Below are positions 1-10,391 of a DNA stretch of 64,000 nt, piece after piece; the stretch's first letter is position 1; each line of letters begins with the position of its first letter. Below the pieces are notes generated by a model. It saw nothing but the letters and a program-made list of their open reading frames with translations, ran no database searches and had not been told where the DNA came from. The position numbers and the translations under genes are program-made. The stretch is from Rhynchosporium graminicola. Its lineage: Eukaryota; Ascomycota; Leotiomycetes; Helotiales; Ploettnerulaceae. The stretch covers positions 612,844-676,843 of the forward strand of contig FJUW01000020.1 of the NCBI GenBank assembly GCA_900074885.1, in the 5' to 3' direction.

Positions 1-1741
1 AAGAAGCAAGTCTAAGTATCACTACGTGCTGGCGTACCTATGGTGTCTAGGTTTTTCTTTGACTTTATAACTGTGAGCCAGTCATCAAAAGTCTATATTA
101 ATAAGAATGCGAAGTTCATGATGTGGAGCGCCAGTCATCAAATTCCTACGTAGCAAGCAGGCGGCTTTGAGTACCTTCAGGAGCTGTACCAAGGAACTGG
201 AATATCACAGTCAAGCTTCTACTTGCTTCTTGGCCTCAGAACCGAAATAATGCACACTGCAAATGTTCTGTGCTTCTATAATACCTAGCAAGGGAACCGG
301 GCTGGACGATGGGAAAGCCTCCCACATAGCGTGAAAATCTTGGCAGAAAATGATTCAAATCGATTTGAGCAAATATGTGCAATTTTGGTGACCAGTTTCC
401 TATGACAGATACTCATCTACGTGCCTTCACATCTGATCGCCAACGGTTAATAAAATACTGCCGAGGCATTTACGAGCAATCTAGAAGCTGGTCCAAAAAC
501 AAACCAATAACTCGGTAAGTGAAAGTCAGCTTGAAGATTACATTTCACCTCTTATCAGCGGGCCCGTCCTCTATGATACCCAATCTCATGTTCTTGAAAT
601 TTTTTATAATTATCTCATTAAGGAATTAGGGAAAGGACTTCACAAGTAGTATTGCAATAAGAAAACTAAAAAGGTTGAAACATGCGGTTGCATCTGGTCG
701 TCATATTTGGCTCAGATCAATAGCATTGTCGGCTTGAAAAACCTGACCAAAGATCTTTTTATCAGTATCGTTTAACAACCACAATCTTTTCGATTGTTTA
801 TTGTCAGTCTCACTTTCAGTTGGGTCAAATGACATTCCTCTGATGATAGTCTACCAGCATTTCTGACTTTCCCTGAACGCTCGGTGGCTACATTGGAATG
901 TCCGAATTTCTCGAGACTGAATATGGGACTACCTGGCAGTCAGTAATGTATGCCTTCCTCAAAGCCAATAGATTCAAATCACCTTGCTAGGTTGCGTTCG
1001 GTAGGTTTGGGAGAAAACTGTTAAGTCAATCTTCCCATGTAAAGAGAAGGACCTGGGCGGATTTAGGCTGAGATCAGTGACCTATGTCTGAGAAGATAAT
1101 GAATGTAAAATGTCTTGCCTCTGATCAGCCTCAACATAAATGAAGTCATTGGCAGATGGATGTGCATGACTTTAGGAAGATGAGCAATGGAAAAGTGGTG
1201 TAAAAGGGTAAAGATATTAATAGAAAGAATGTAACATGCACACCAATCACATTATTGACTAACCCAAGTTCTCGTACGCTTAGATACTTGAATTGATGCG
1301 GTATGCCAGTTCATGCAACATGATTTTGTTTACTTTGAGGCTCCTTTTGAGTGGCTTGCATCGCTTAAGGCTCTCAAGGTTATACTCATTAAATTGAAAG
1401 TAAGAGAAAGGAAGTGCCAAACTTACTCTATACCAGTATCGAGATGATCCATTTACAAAGAAAAGCCCCTGCAAAAACAATTCACGCATGGCTTCTGTAG
1501 AAGTTTTGTCCAGCTGTGGTGACCACCAGTATTATTTCTGGAATTGATTGGCCTACTGTAGCGTGTGTATGCGGCCGCACACCCCTTGCCCATGTCAGCG
1601 ACTCTAGAGCAACATCGAAATCAGAGAGAAGCAGACGCAAACACCTATACCAGCACAAAAATCGCAGCGCAGGCGGCAACAACAGCTTCGAGTCCAGATA
1701 TTAATTGAGCAACAGTACAGTGCGTTACTGTGATCGTCAAG
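1..1741. other. intergenic region upstream of the RBM26/27-like gene
   Basis: No coding region can be supported. Short open frames on both strands (for example 1280-1489) show no domain, signal peptide or splice-compatible continuation. The last few hundred bases should hold the promoter of the gene starting at 1742; I see no convincing TATA or other defined site. Confidence 0.5.
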
Positions 1742-4132
1742 ATGCTGTTCTCTGAACAAGATGCGCCGGCCCTCAAAAATTGGATTGTCAAAAGATTGGA
1801 GAACACGCAAGTTACTAGGTGCTCAGCCATAGATATACCTTTCTAACTAGATCAAACTTTAGGTCAGACGCAGATGCAGATGTCCTAGCTGATTACGTTT
1901 TGGCGCTCCTTCGACACGATGGCGACACCGACACCGTTCGACAGCTTTGCGAGGCAGAGATTCCAGACTTCCTGAAGGAAGATTCCGCGATATTCGTCCG
2001 GGACGTCTTTGATGCCATTCAATACAAGGCATACCTTCCAGGTGCCCCTCCTATACGAAGACAATCCCTACCTTTTGCGCCACCCAGTGGTCCTTCTGCT
2101 CCATCTGCGCCTGCGTATGGAATGATTGGGATGGGTGCTCCTACAGGACCCCAAAATGGGTTGAGGAAGCGCTCCTACAATGATAGAGGAGATGGGGATG
2201 CCCAGGACAGGGGCCAAATTTCGGGGGGTCCAAATGACAGAGCTTTCAAGCAACCAAGACGTGGAGGAGCTGTTAGAGGGGGCTTTGATCCGTCCTACCA
2301 AGGAGGTGGCCGAGGAGGAGGAGGAGGAGGTTTTGCTGGCGGAAGGCCACCGCCGATGAATACGCAAGGCGTGCCCTCGCGAGGATTTTCTACAATGCCT
2401 GGAATGCCAAGTCCTCCCCTGGGAATGCCTCCAATAGACCCTAACAATCCCTTGGCAGCATTTCTGGCTATGCAAGCCATGGGCTTCCCGGTTCCTGGCT
2501 TCCCATCAGCTGCATCGCCTCCCCTTCCAACACAGAAACAGAGATGCCGAGACTACGATGACAAGGGCTTCTGTGCTCGGGGAAACACTTGTCAATACGA
2601 ACATGGAGAACATTCGATTTGGGTTCCACCTACGAGCAGAGGTGACGAATACGATCCTATGAATTCGAATATTATGGCGGGTATTGAGACACCCAGTTCT
2701 GGTTCTAGGCCATTCAATCACTTTCGGGCCGGCGATAGAGGGAGAGGCCGCGGCGGGCTCAGAGGAGACAGACAGCAACCTGCGAACCGGGGCGCGCGTA
2801 ATGGACGATCTGAATTCTCGTCTGATCGACCAAATTATGACAAGAGTAATTCTACAATAGTGGTTGAAAACATCCCCGAGGAGCGATTCACCGAGGAAGA
2901 GGTTCGAGGCTTCTTCTCTGAATTTGGTAACATTTTGAATATTTCGATGCAACCATACAAGAGATTGGCGATTGTCAAATACGACGATTGGAACAGTGCT
3001 AATACGGCATACAAATCTCCAGCTGTCATTTTCGACAACAGATTTGTCAAAGTGTACTGGTTCACCAGCAACGACTCGCTACCGAAACCTCCTCCAGCGT
3101 CGAGACCGAATGGTATCAAGAAGGATGACTTCGATCCAAATGCGCCTGTACCTGCAAGAGCAACGTCTGAACCCCAAATAGATATCGAAGAGTTTACTCG
3201 CAAGCAGCAGGAAGCTCAGAAACTACACGAGGAGAAAATGAAGAAGAAGCAGGGCATGGAAGCAGCCAGGAAAGAGCTTGAGAGGCGTCAAGAAGAGCTG
3301 ATGAAGAATCAAGCAAAGGAGAAACGTAAGCTCTTGGAAAGAATAGCTGCGAAGAGTGGAAAGTCAGCTTCAACGAATGGATCTACGAACGGAACTCCTG
3401 CGGCAGAAAGTAAGCCGCCGTCCCAGACAGATGCTCTAAAAGCACAACTGGCTGCACTAGAGGCTGAGGCACAGTCTTTGGGTATTGATACCTCGCTCTC
3501 TGATAGCAATGCCTGGGCAGGTCGCGGACGAGGTCGGGGACGAGGTGGGTACAGAGGTAGAGGAGATTATGCACCTCGCGGGTATCGTGGAGGTTACAGA
3601 GGCCGTGGTGCACCCAACAATTTTGCAGCTTCCGGTCGTTCTTTCAACCTTGACAATCGCCCTAAGACTGTAAGCCTGACCGGCGTAGACTTCACCGACA
3701 ATGCAAAGGACGAGACTCTGAGAGAATACCTTATGGTAAGTACACAATTTTTAAGCATATAACGATATGTTTAACGTAGTATAGCACATCGGCGAATTCA
3801 CAAGCATAGAGACAACACCAACCCGTGCCCAAATTGCCTTTAAGGATCGAAAATCTGCCGAGAATTTCGTAGCAAGTATCTCAAGAAATGGTGGTGAGAT
3901 CCCTGCAGCTGGCAAGGTAGAGTTCTCATGGGTCAAGACTCCTCTACCGCCGGTCGCACCATCGACCAAACCCGCTCAGAAGGATAGTAACGAGGAAGAT
4001 ACGAACATGGATGAAGGCGATGCGATGGCGACGGGCAGTCCATCAAGAGGGGCTGTTGCTGCCGATCGTGGTCATGAGCATCAAGAGAACTTGGATTACG
4101 ATGTTGCGGATGACGATTGGGGCATTCAATGA
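1742..4132 (+). CDS. PWI/CCCH/RRM RNA-binding protein, RBM26/27 (S. pombe Rmn1) type
   Basis: Likely nuclear RNA-binding adaptor. Known RBM26/27 relatives, including fission yeast Rmn1, work with the Mtr4-like helicase/zinc-finger complex that sends nuclear RNAs to the exosome; that role here is inferred. Exons are 1742-1806, 1863-3735 and 3785-4132, giving 761 aa. The N-terminal PWI-like helix is split by the first intron, which has a GC donor. A proline/glycine-rich linker with a GRGGGGGGFAGG tract follows, then one CCCH finger (C-x8-C-x5-C-x3-H, nt about 2542-2610) and an RRM starting at STIVVENIPEE (nt about 2850-3060). A coiled, Lys/Glu-rich stretch (nt about 3190-3350) precedes an RGG-rich tail (GRGRGRGGYRGRG). 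The C-terminus ends DYDVADDDWGIQ, an acidic Trp-containing end that I recall from fungal homologues. The start at 1742 is chosen because it restores the PWI N-terminus. Confidence 0.85.
1807..1862 (+). other. GC-AG intron in the RBM26/27-like gene
   Basis: The donor reads GCAAGT, which matches the consensus GTAAGT except for the GC. The branch CTAAC lies about 14 bases before the TTTAG acceptor. Removing it joins LENT to SDADADVLADY in frame. A GT donor at 1819 with the same phase would add four residues and fits the PWI domain less well. Confidence 0.7.
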
Positions 4133-4926
4133 GCTTTCGGTCTGGATATCGATACAGCAGCCCATACTCTTGTATAGCGTGGGCAGGATCTGACACGGAT
4201 TGGAAGATTGTAACATGATACTGTATCATAAGTTGTGACGATATATCGGGCACCAAAAGCAACCTTGAGGGAACACTTGATCCACTATAACTTTTAGTGA
4301 TGTTCGTCCTTGGTGAGCAGTGAAGATTCTCTAATCGTCAAGTCTAGCAGTGTTTGTGTCGAAGTGTACCCTGAGCAGGTGAGAAGTGGGAAGAGTATCA
4401 ATCTTGACTAGTGGAAATTGACCAGCTCGGAAAACAATATTCTACTTGCTAAAGTAGCTGATTCAGTTCGTGTCCGATGAGGCTAATTTAAGTTGAGACT
4501 GTCAATTCTCAAAAGTCCAGAAAGAATCACGACTTTGATTTGCTACTTTGATCGAAATTACTAAACAATTTCATGGTCTCGATCTGTCGACCTACATGTC
4601 CGCCCGAAATTCTTTCCGTCTATCGCTCGAGCGCAGGTCACTACTGCCGTGTCTGTATCTCTTGCCTCGATATCAAAGATCAGTTTTCGGACAGCCGAAT
4701 CCTCGATCAGCACTTCCATCATCACCAATATCATCAACTATAGTATTGCACCCCAGCCTGATTCCGGACCTTCGCCATACTCATGATAAAGAGATGTCAC
4801 AGCCAGATGGACGGGACCCTGTAAGTTCCAAGAGAAGCGTCTTTTCGCACCCCAATCTTCCGAGCCCCTTCAACCTTCACAAGGTTCACAGCTGGACCAT
4901 GGCGTTGCGTAAAAGCTGGCGAGAAT
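4133..4926. other. intergenic region
   Basis: Holds the 3' end of the RBM26/27-like transcript. A frame at 4548-5024 lacks any recognisable domain. A possible short exon starting at 4794 (MSQPDGRDP, followed by a GTAAGT) may belong to the zinc-cluster relic downstream, but this is weak. Confidence 0.35.
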
Positions 4927-5658
4927 ATGCCTTGCGAATTTTGTACTTCTTGGGATATGGTTTGTATGAAATATTCAGCTCAGCCAGAGGAACAGCCGGT
5001 CAGATCGAACAGCTCTGGGAGTAGTGGTTTGGCCAGTATGGCTGGCATATCAGCAGGAATGCAGCAGGAACGGGGCCCTGTGGAGGAGAATATGGCTCCG
5101 CACATGTGAGTGTTAGGAAGCACGCATTTCATCTTTGGAGGGTCTCAAGATATTCTTGAGGTATGCATATGGCCATTGCTGAGTTCCTCGCTACCCAGGC
5201 AGCCTTCGCAGCCTCCTAGGCCAGGCCAGCTAGTATCAGCTCTCACTGGAAGGGGTACGGAGAGAACTCGAAATCTACGACCCTGCCAGAACGGTCGGGT
5301 ACGTAAGAGCAGATGCGACAGGGCTTCTGAACATGAAGATTGCCCGCCCGCTATAATGAGACGCGTCTGCCAGACCTGCCGTGTGCCTAAGGTCAGATGT
5401 AGGCACACCTAGAGGGTCTTTGAATTTGAATTTGAAGTTGGAGATCGCAGACCCGCTTAAAAGCCAAAGCCAAGCGCCTGCCAGAATTGCCGTGTGCGTC
5501 AGGCCAATTGCATCAGAGCTTGTGAGAGGGAAAGATGCACGTCTTGTGCTAAGTCCGGAGCGACTTTTGTTGACCAGAGCTTACGGGGCCTCGTGGAGGG
5601 GGTATACTTGTCTCTGAGAATGACAATTCGCCCAAATAGGGTCGCAGGTCATCAATAA
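4927..5658 (+). pseudogene. relic with four tandem zinc-cluster (Zn2Cys6) half motifs
   Basis: Four C-x2-C-x6-C motifs, the first half of the fungal Zn2Cys6 DNA-binding domain, lie within 580 bp. They are CEFCTSWDMVC (4933-4965), CQNGRVRKSRC (5284-5316, second Cys changed to Gly), CQTCRVPKVRC (5368-5400) and CQNCRVRQANC (5479-5511). The second is followed by a degenerate second half in which a Cys position is Ala. The fourth is followed by further cysteines but lacks a clean sixth ligand. Motifs 2 and 3 share one frame that then hits a stop; motifs 1 and 4 need other frames. No splice arrangement I tried joins all four. A living gene with unusual introns cannot be excluded. No middle homology domain of a fungal transcription factor is visible nearby. 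Confidence 0.5.
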
Positions 5659-7568
5659 ATCAGCTGATGAAGAGAATAAGGAGCAGCTCCTTCTGTTCAG
5701 CTAGAGTATCGGCCCGCTAGCTATGATTCTTATTCGCAATGCAATACAATTAAATCAGTCATACCCATGCTCGTTCTTTCGCCACTAGGTATCAAGTTAT
5801 ACCGCGAAAATTCGATCAGCTTCCACTGATTGAGCGTGACCCATGTAGACATCCTGCGCAGCATTACAATATGTCGCCATCAACACACCAGGCAGATATC
5901 CTAAGAAAATACCCTTTCTCTAACCGAACCTACGTAACATCAAGCTCTCCGTGTGAATTTATCAACCCGAAAGCCGAAACTCGAGAGTCCTTCAACTTCG
6001 ACCTTTGAGGCAACACAATCAAGCCAATCCGTTCGGATTTGAACGCCGATTAAGCCTCGAGAGGACACGCGCAAAATAGTAGGCTAACGCGAGTTCGTTT
6101 GACGAAGGCTTCCGCTGTGGTGGTGTTTCTGATGTGTGAAGTGACACATAGTACCACACAGAATGGAGAATGAAATAGTCAGGATGCAGTTATATATTGT
6201 ATTTGAATGGCGGAGCGACGACCGTTGCTCAAGCAGAGAGACTCCGTGAAAGTGGCGAGAGGAGCATCGACTCAGGAAGTGATGAGCAGCTGGCGCAACA
6301 AGACTAGAGAAAGCGGCCTGGAAGATATAAGGGCTGTTCCCCTTGGACCACGGAGTGACGGCGTATGAAGTTGCCAAACTGCCTAGGCAAACATGGTATG
6401 AACAAAACTAGATTATAGCTGTAAATATATCGGAAACGGATTGGTTGAGATATACTTAAGGATACAGAGAATGGCATTTTGCACACACACAGCAGATCAT
6501 GCTGGACTCCGCTTGACTTGACTTCCCTTGCCGAAGCAACTCTACGTCAAACTCGAAAGCACAGAAGACAAGATATATCAACTCTGATGATGTACCGCTG
6601 TCTGATGCATATTTGTGCATCTCCTACGGGTCTTTATCGCATACGATCAAAAATCTGCAAAGAAGGCTATCTTTCCAAGAACATCGAACTCCAAGGAACA
6701 TGGAGGAGCTCGGGTGACTCATCTCACCTCGGAGAGTGGCTGTCTCAGGCTTTGATGTCGCGATATTTCAACCCAATCGAATTTGGAAAGCATCAGTGAC
6801 TCAACTAGTGAAATATACCTTGCGATACCAAGTAAACAAAGCCGAGCCAAAACTCTTGACAGCTTCGCTTAATATCGGGGCCGATCATACCTCGGGATAT
6901 GCAAGATCGACCAGAGTCTAAACAAAAGTCTTCAATAATAATCCGAAGCTGGGAAAGGCCGTAGAGCGTCAGTAAGCATCGGATTTGTGCAGTAATTGAT
7001 TCAAATGACACTTGTTTTCCGAAGGCTTCCTTTGGACGTTGGTTTCACCCGGGACATTCATGCTCGCTTAGCTAGCTTTGGACTCATGAGATCAACACCA
7101 GTCCCCCATATAACAGTTTTTATCGCTGTTAACGCATCGCTTTTAGTCGTTCTCCTCGAAGAAATTTGGAAGTATGGTAGTACACAGGTGTGCGATATAT
7201 ATGGCACTTGGGTCAAGCCAGGGTGAGGCTAGACAATTGGAAATTCGTGTTTGGGGAAGCGAAAGCCTGTTTAGCTTTAGACTCATCAAACAATTGTATG
7301 ACTTTGAAGTACTGATTTGCGAAAAGTCTCGATTCGGATGCAAGAAGTCGCGAAAAACTTTACATGACATTACTAAAGGAATACTCTGAATTCGTATGAA
7401 TCATTCATGACTTTACCTAAAAGATAATATGTTTTGCCGAGTTTGCTTGGGCCTCAAAAGTAGTAAAATCATATCCGTGCATGGCTATTTACATGGCATC
7501 AGAAAAACTACGAGAATATGAAACAATTATTTCACGGTTGTTTAAAACATCACCTGTTGACATGCCTC
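5659..7568. other. long intergenic region
   Basis: About 1.9 kb without a supportable gene. Open frames of 60-106 codons occur on both strands, none with a domain or plausible intron chain. Nothing repeated or tRNA-like was seen. Confidence 0.4.
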
Positions 7569-8918
7569 CTACAAATGCCCATCATTCCCCGTGGCAATCA
7601 AATTCAGCCATGCCGCTAACCTATAGCCCGCCTTCGCAATCTGCATCTCCACCACCGGTATAGCACTATCATAATACGTACCATTCAGCTCCATTCCCTT
7701 CACAGCCGCCTCTCCCATTGGCATAACGGTGCTACACACAAATTTATTCGTGTCCTGCGCCCACGATAAGGCCGTGTTTGTCGGCTCCCTAAGCGAGGTG
7801 GTAGTGAGCCACTCGTGCGAGGCGGCTTGGTGGTATTTTCCATGCAGGATAGACTTTCTGAGGGTCATTGCCCAGGAGAGGGCGAGTGCAGGAGTGTAGC
7901 CACCGATGAGCTGCTCTAAGATCGCTGTATCCCACTGGGAGAGTTAGGTATAAGAAAGGAAACAGGAGAGGGGGACGTACTGCAGAGTGGAGGTTGGTTG
8001 TCTTGTTGTCGAACAGAACAGAGATGCCGTTTCCTCCTACCTCGAGATTCTCGACGTGGAGAGGCTGATGAATGTCGCCGGTGAACTGGGTAATAAGTAT
8101 GAGCATTCTCCAAGGCCCAAGTCTTAATTGCGTGGTCATTTAAGGACTCATCTACGCATCCTCATTATCTGAAGAGGGGGGAAACTCTCCAAGAATAAAA
8201 CGCCACAGAGTCCGAACAAGACTTACGTGAACAATAAACTAACTTAAGTCAGTAGATATTTCTGTGATTATACACAGCGACCTTACCTTGGCAGCAATAG
8301 CTCTCTCAGCCTGAGAAAGTGTCTCGTCCTGAATTCTTGTTGTCTTTTCTGTAGTCAGTATGGATAAATTGATCGGACTGGGGAACTTACATAGTTGCTG
8401 AGAGCACTGACGATACATCCTTGTGGTCCGCAGTCACGAGCAAGATCGACGCTGCAACTCGATGGCGGGCTATCTATAGCATCTGTGTAGCATGTAAGCT
8501 TGTGTACGTAATAAAAAACGGAAAACTCTAGATGGTCGGGAAAGAGTCTAGATAGAAGGCCGAACCTATATAGTGGAACGGTGAGGAGAACTTTCCCTCC
8601 ACCGTGTAGCGGTACGAGTCGGCCTGACATGAATTAGCGAGAAATAAATCAAAGACCAATCAATGTATCATACCCAGGTAGCAACATGGAGCAAATAGTC
8701 GGAACTTGTATCATTCAGCAAGGTCTGAAAGTACGCCTGAGTTGCTTTGGAGACTGCGAGTGAATGATTAACAAAGTTACGCCAACAATCAACAGTTCTC
8801 CCATACCAAGGTTCGTCGCAATATATGCGACAGTATTGTGGCCTAGTGTTCCCCATGCTGAGCCGAATGATGCAGACGAGACTAGCAGCAGGATTGAAGC
8901 GAAAATTTGGGTTTTCAT
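7569..8918 (-). CDS. secreted S1/P1-type zinc nuclease
   Basis: Extracellular nuclease/3'-nucleotidase that degrades single-stranded nucleic acids with a tri-zinc centre, normally for nutrient scavenging. Exons (minus strand, in order) are 8807-8918, 8674-8753, 8566-8623, 8391-8482, 8287-8343, 8227-8238, 7981-8085 and 7569-7934, giving 293 aa. Residues 1-21 are a signal peptide ending FGSA, so the mature protein starts WGTLGH, as in nuclease P1. All nine P1 zinc ligands fall at exactly the P1 mature positions: W1, H6, D45, H60, H116, D120, H126, H149 and D153. This strongly supports the joins, including the 12-bp sixth exon that encodes FIVH and so supplies H116. The rest of the core is FTGDIHQPLH and NLHSAWD. 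Seven introns in about 1.35 kb is dense. Confidence 0.9.
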
Positions 8919-10391
8919 CTTGGAAATTGCTCAGAATCGTACGGCAACGTGCTTTGGAGTGGAAATTGCAAAGTTGAGAACTTCATGAAAAACTGAGATA
9001 CCTAAAGGTAGTATATCTAGCTACCGGTAGTACTTGTACCGGCAGCTCCAACCTCAAAGAAGCAGGTGGTGGCCAATCCAAGCAACTGCTACACGATTAC
9101 AAGTAGACACCGTCACCACGCTTAGCACTTGTCAAATAAGCTTCTAGACGGCTGAAAGCTTCTCTCATTGTTCTCTGCAGCCGAGATCTTCTCAGCATAC
9201 AAAGTATGAGGCTAATGATAGGTGAAAAGCCTTAGCACCGGCTTTCGTTCCTTGTTGTCAAGACGTCGAGGGCGTCCACCTTCCCCTTTCACCCGGCCTC
9301 CGAGATGGAATGTGGGACAGAACACATCTTGTCATCCAATCATGGAATTGTTGGCCACAACACGACCGACAAAGGCGACTTCCGGCGGAGATCCCGTTTG
9401 GTCAATACTGATGTGCTAAAAGACCTGATGCACTCGATCATCTAGACTGTTCCTCGCAAGACACTGTTGAGGCTGCCTCGGTTCGTGTCCGGTGAGGAGA
9501 TCAAGCGATGAAATCGAGATCTCGGGAGTAACTGGGCGAGTTCTTGAGGGATGTTGAACAGTTATCCAAGGACTCTAAAGCACCACTTAAGATGAGGCCT
9601 GCAAGCTTTTTGGTAACTTTGAGCACTGTCTGGAGACGAATTTGACCCGCCTCGCCTGCTGACGATGATTGTGAGCACATGGGAGGAGGCAGGTGTCCAA
9701 TTCTATGATATACGGGTAAGTAAGAGAGAGATATCTATACTTATATACGGATTTCCCCGGATAATGCATTCAAATATGTAAAGCTTCTGGAGGCTTCTTC
9801 TTTGATTGAAAGGGTCTGCAAGAGGAAACGTAGGTATGAAGGACATTGGAAATTCTAAGCTGGCTTGTACTGTAATAGTTCAGTCGATGGCTTCTACAGG
9901 AATCGACATCTCCAGATCCAAGGAAAGACATGCCGATATTACCAAGTCGAACTGTAAAGGTGCAAAAACGAAAGATGAGCTGCAAGCATGCCAGCAGACA
10001 AATCCTCAACTAAAACCTGCAGTGCTGCTAAAGAGGAGTTTGTCTTTTCTTTCTTGGGTTTAATCCTCAGATCAGAAGGAAGTCAGTTGGGGTCATGAAA
10101 TATCGGGATGGCCAGAAGCCGTGGAGAGAGACCACAAGTGACAGACCGTATTGCGACTTGGTCACCTGGAAGCTTGGTCGTGGTCGGGTTGTTCTTCTCG
10201 GTTAACCCCGGCGTGATCGGCATCGGCATCGGCATCGGCATCGGTATTCTACTGCAATCCGGTCCGATCTAGCGTTAGAGCTTGCGAGCTAGCGTCATGA
10301 GCCTCATGCGTTGTCGGTGAGAAGCGCGGTGTACTCATACTGCCTGTCAAAATAATCATCCCGAACAACCCCACGAACGATCAAGATCAAG
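8919..10391. other. intergenic region between divergent genes
   Basis: Should contain the promoters of the nuclease (left, minus) and of the transcription factor (right, plus). No coding region is supported. A hexanucleotide repeat lies near 10216. Confidence 0.4.
10216..10244 (+). repeat. GGCATC hexanucleotide microsatellite
   Basis: Between four and five perfect copies of the hexamer GGCATC in a non-coding stretch about 150 bp upstream of the transcription-factor start codon. Confidence 0.85.

Noticed and set aside
6479..6799. 106-codon plus-strand frame as a gene
   Set aside because: Composition and sequence show no domain, there are no plausible introns, and no neighbour context.
8086..8226. 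Apparent nuclease variant with Gln in place of zinc ligand H116 (reading LITQFTGDIHQPLH)
   Set aside because: The CAG is the acceptor of a 141-bp intron. The upstream 12-bp exon supplies His and puts every ligand at P1 numbering.
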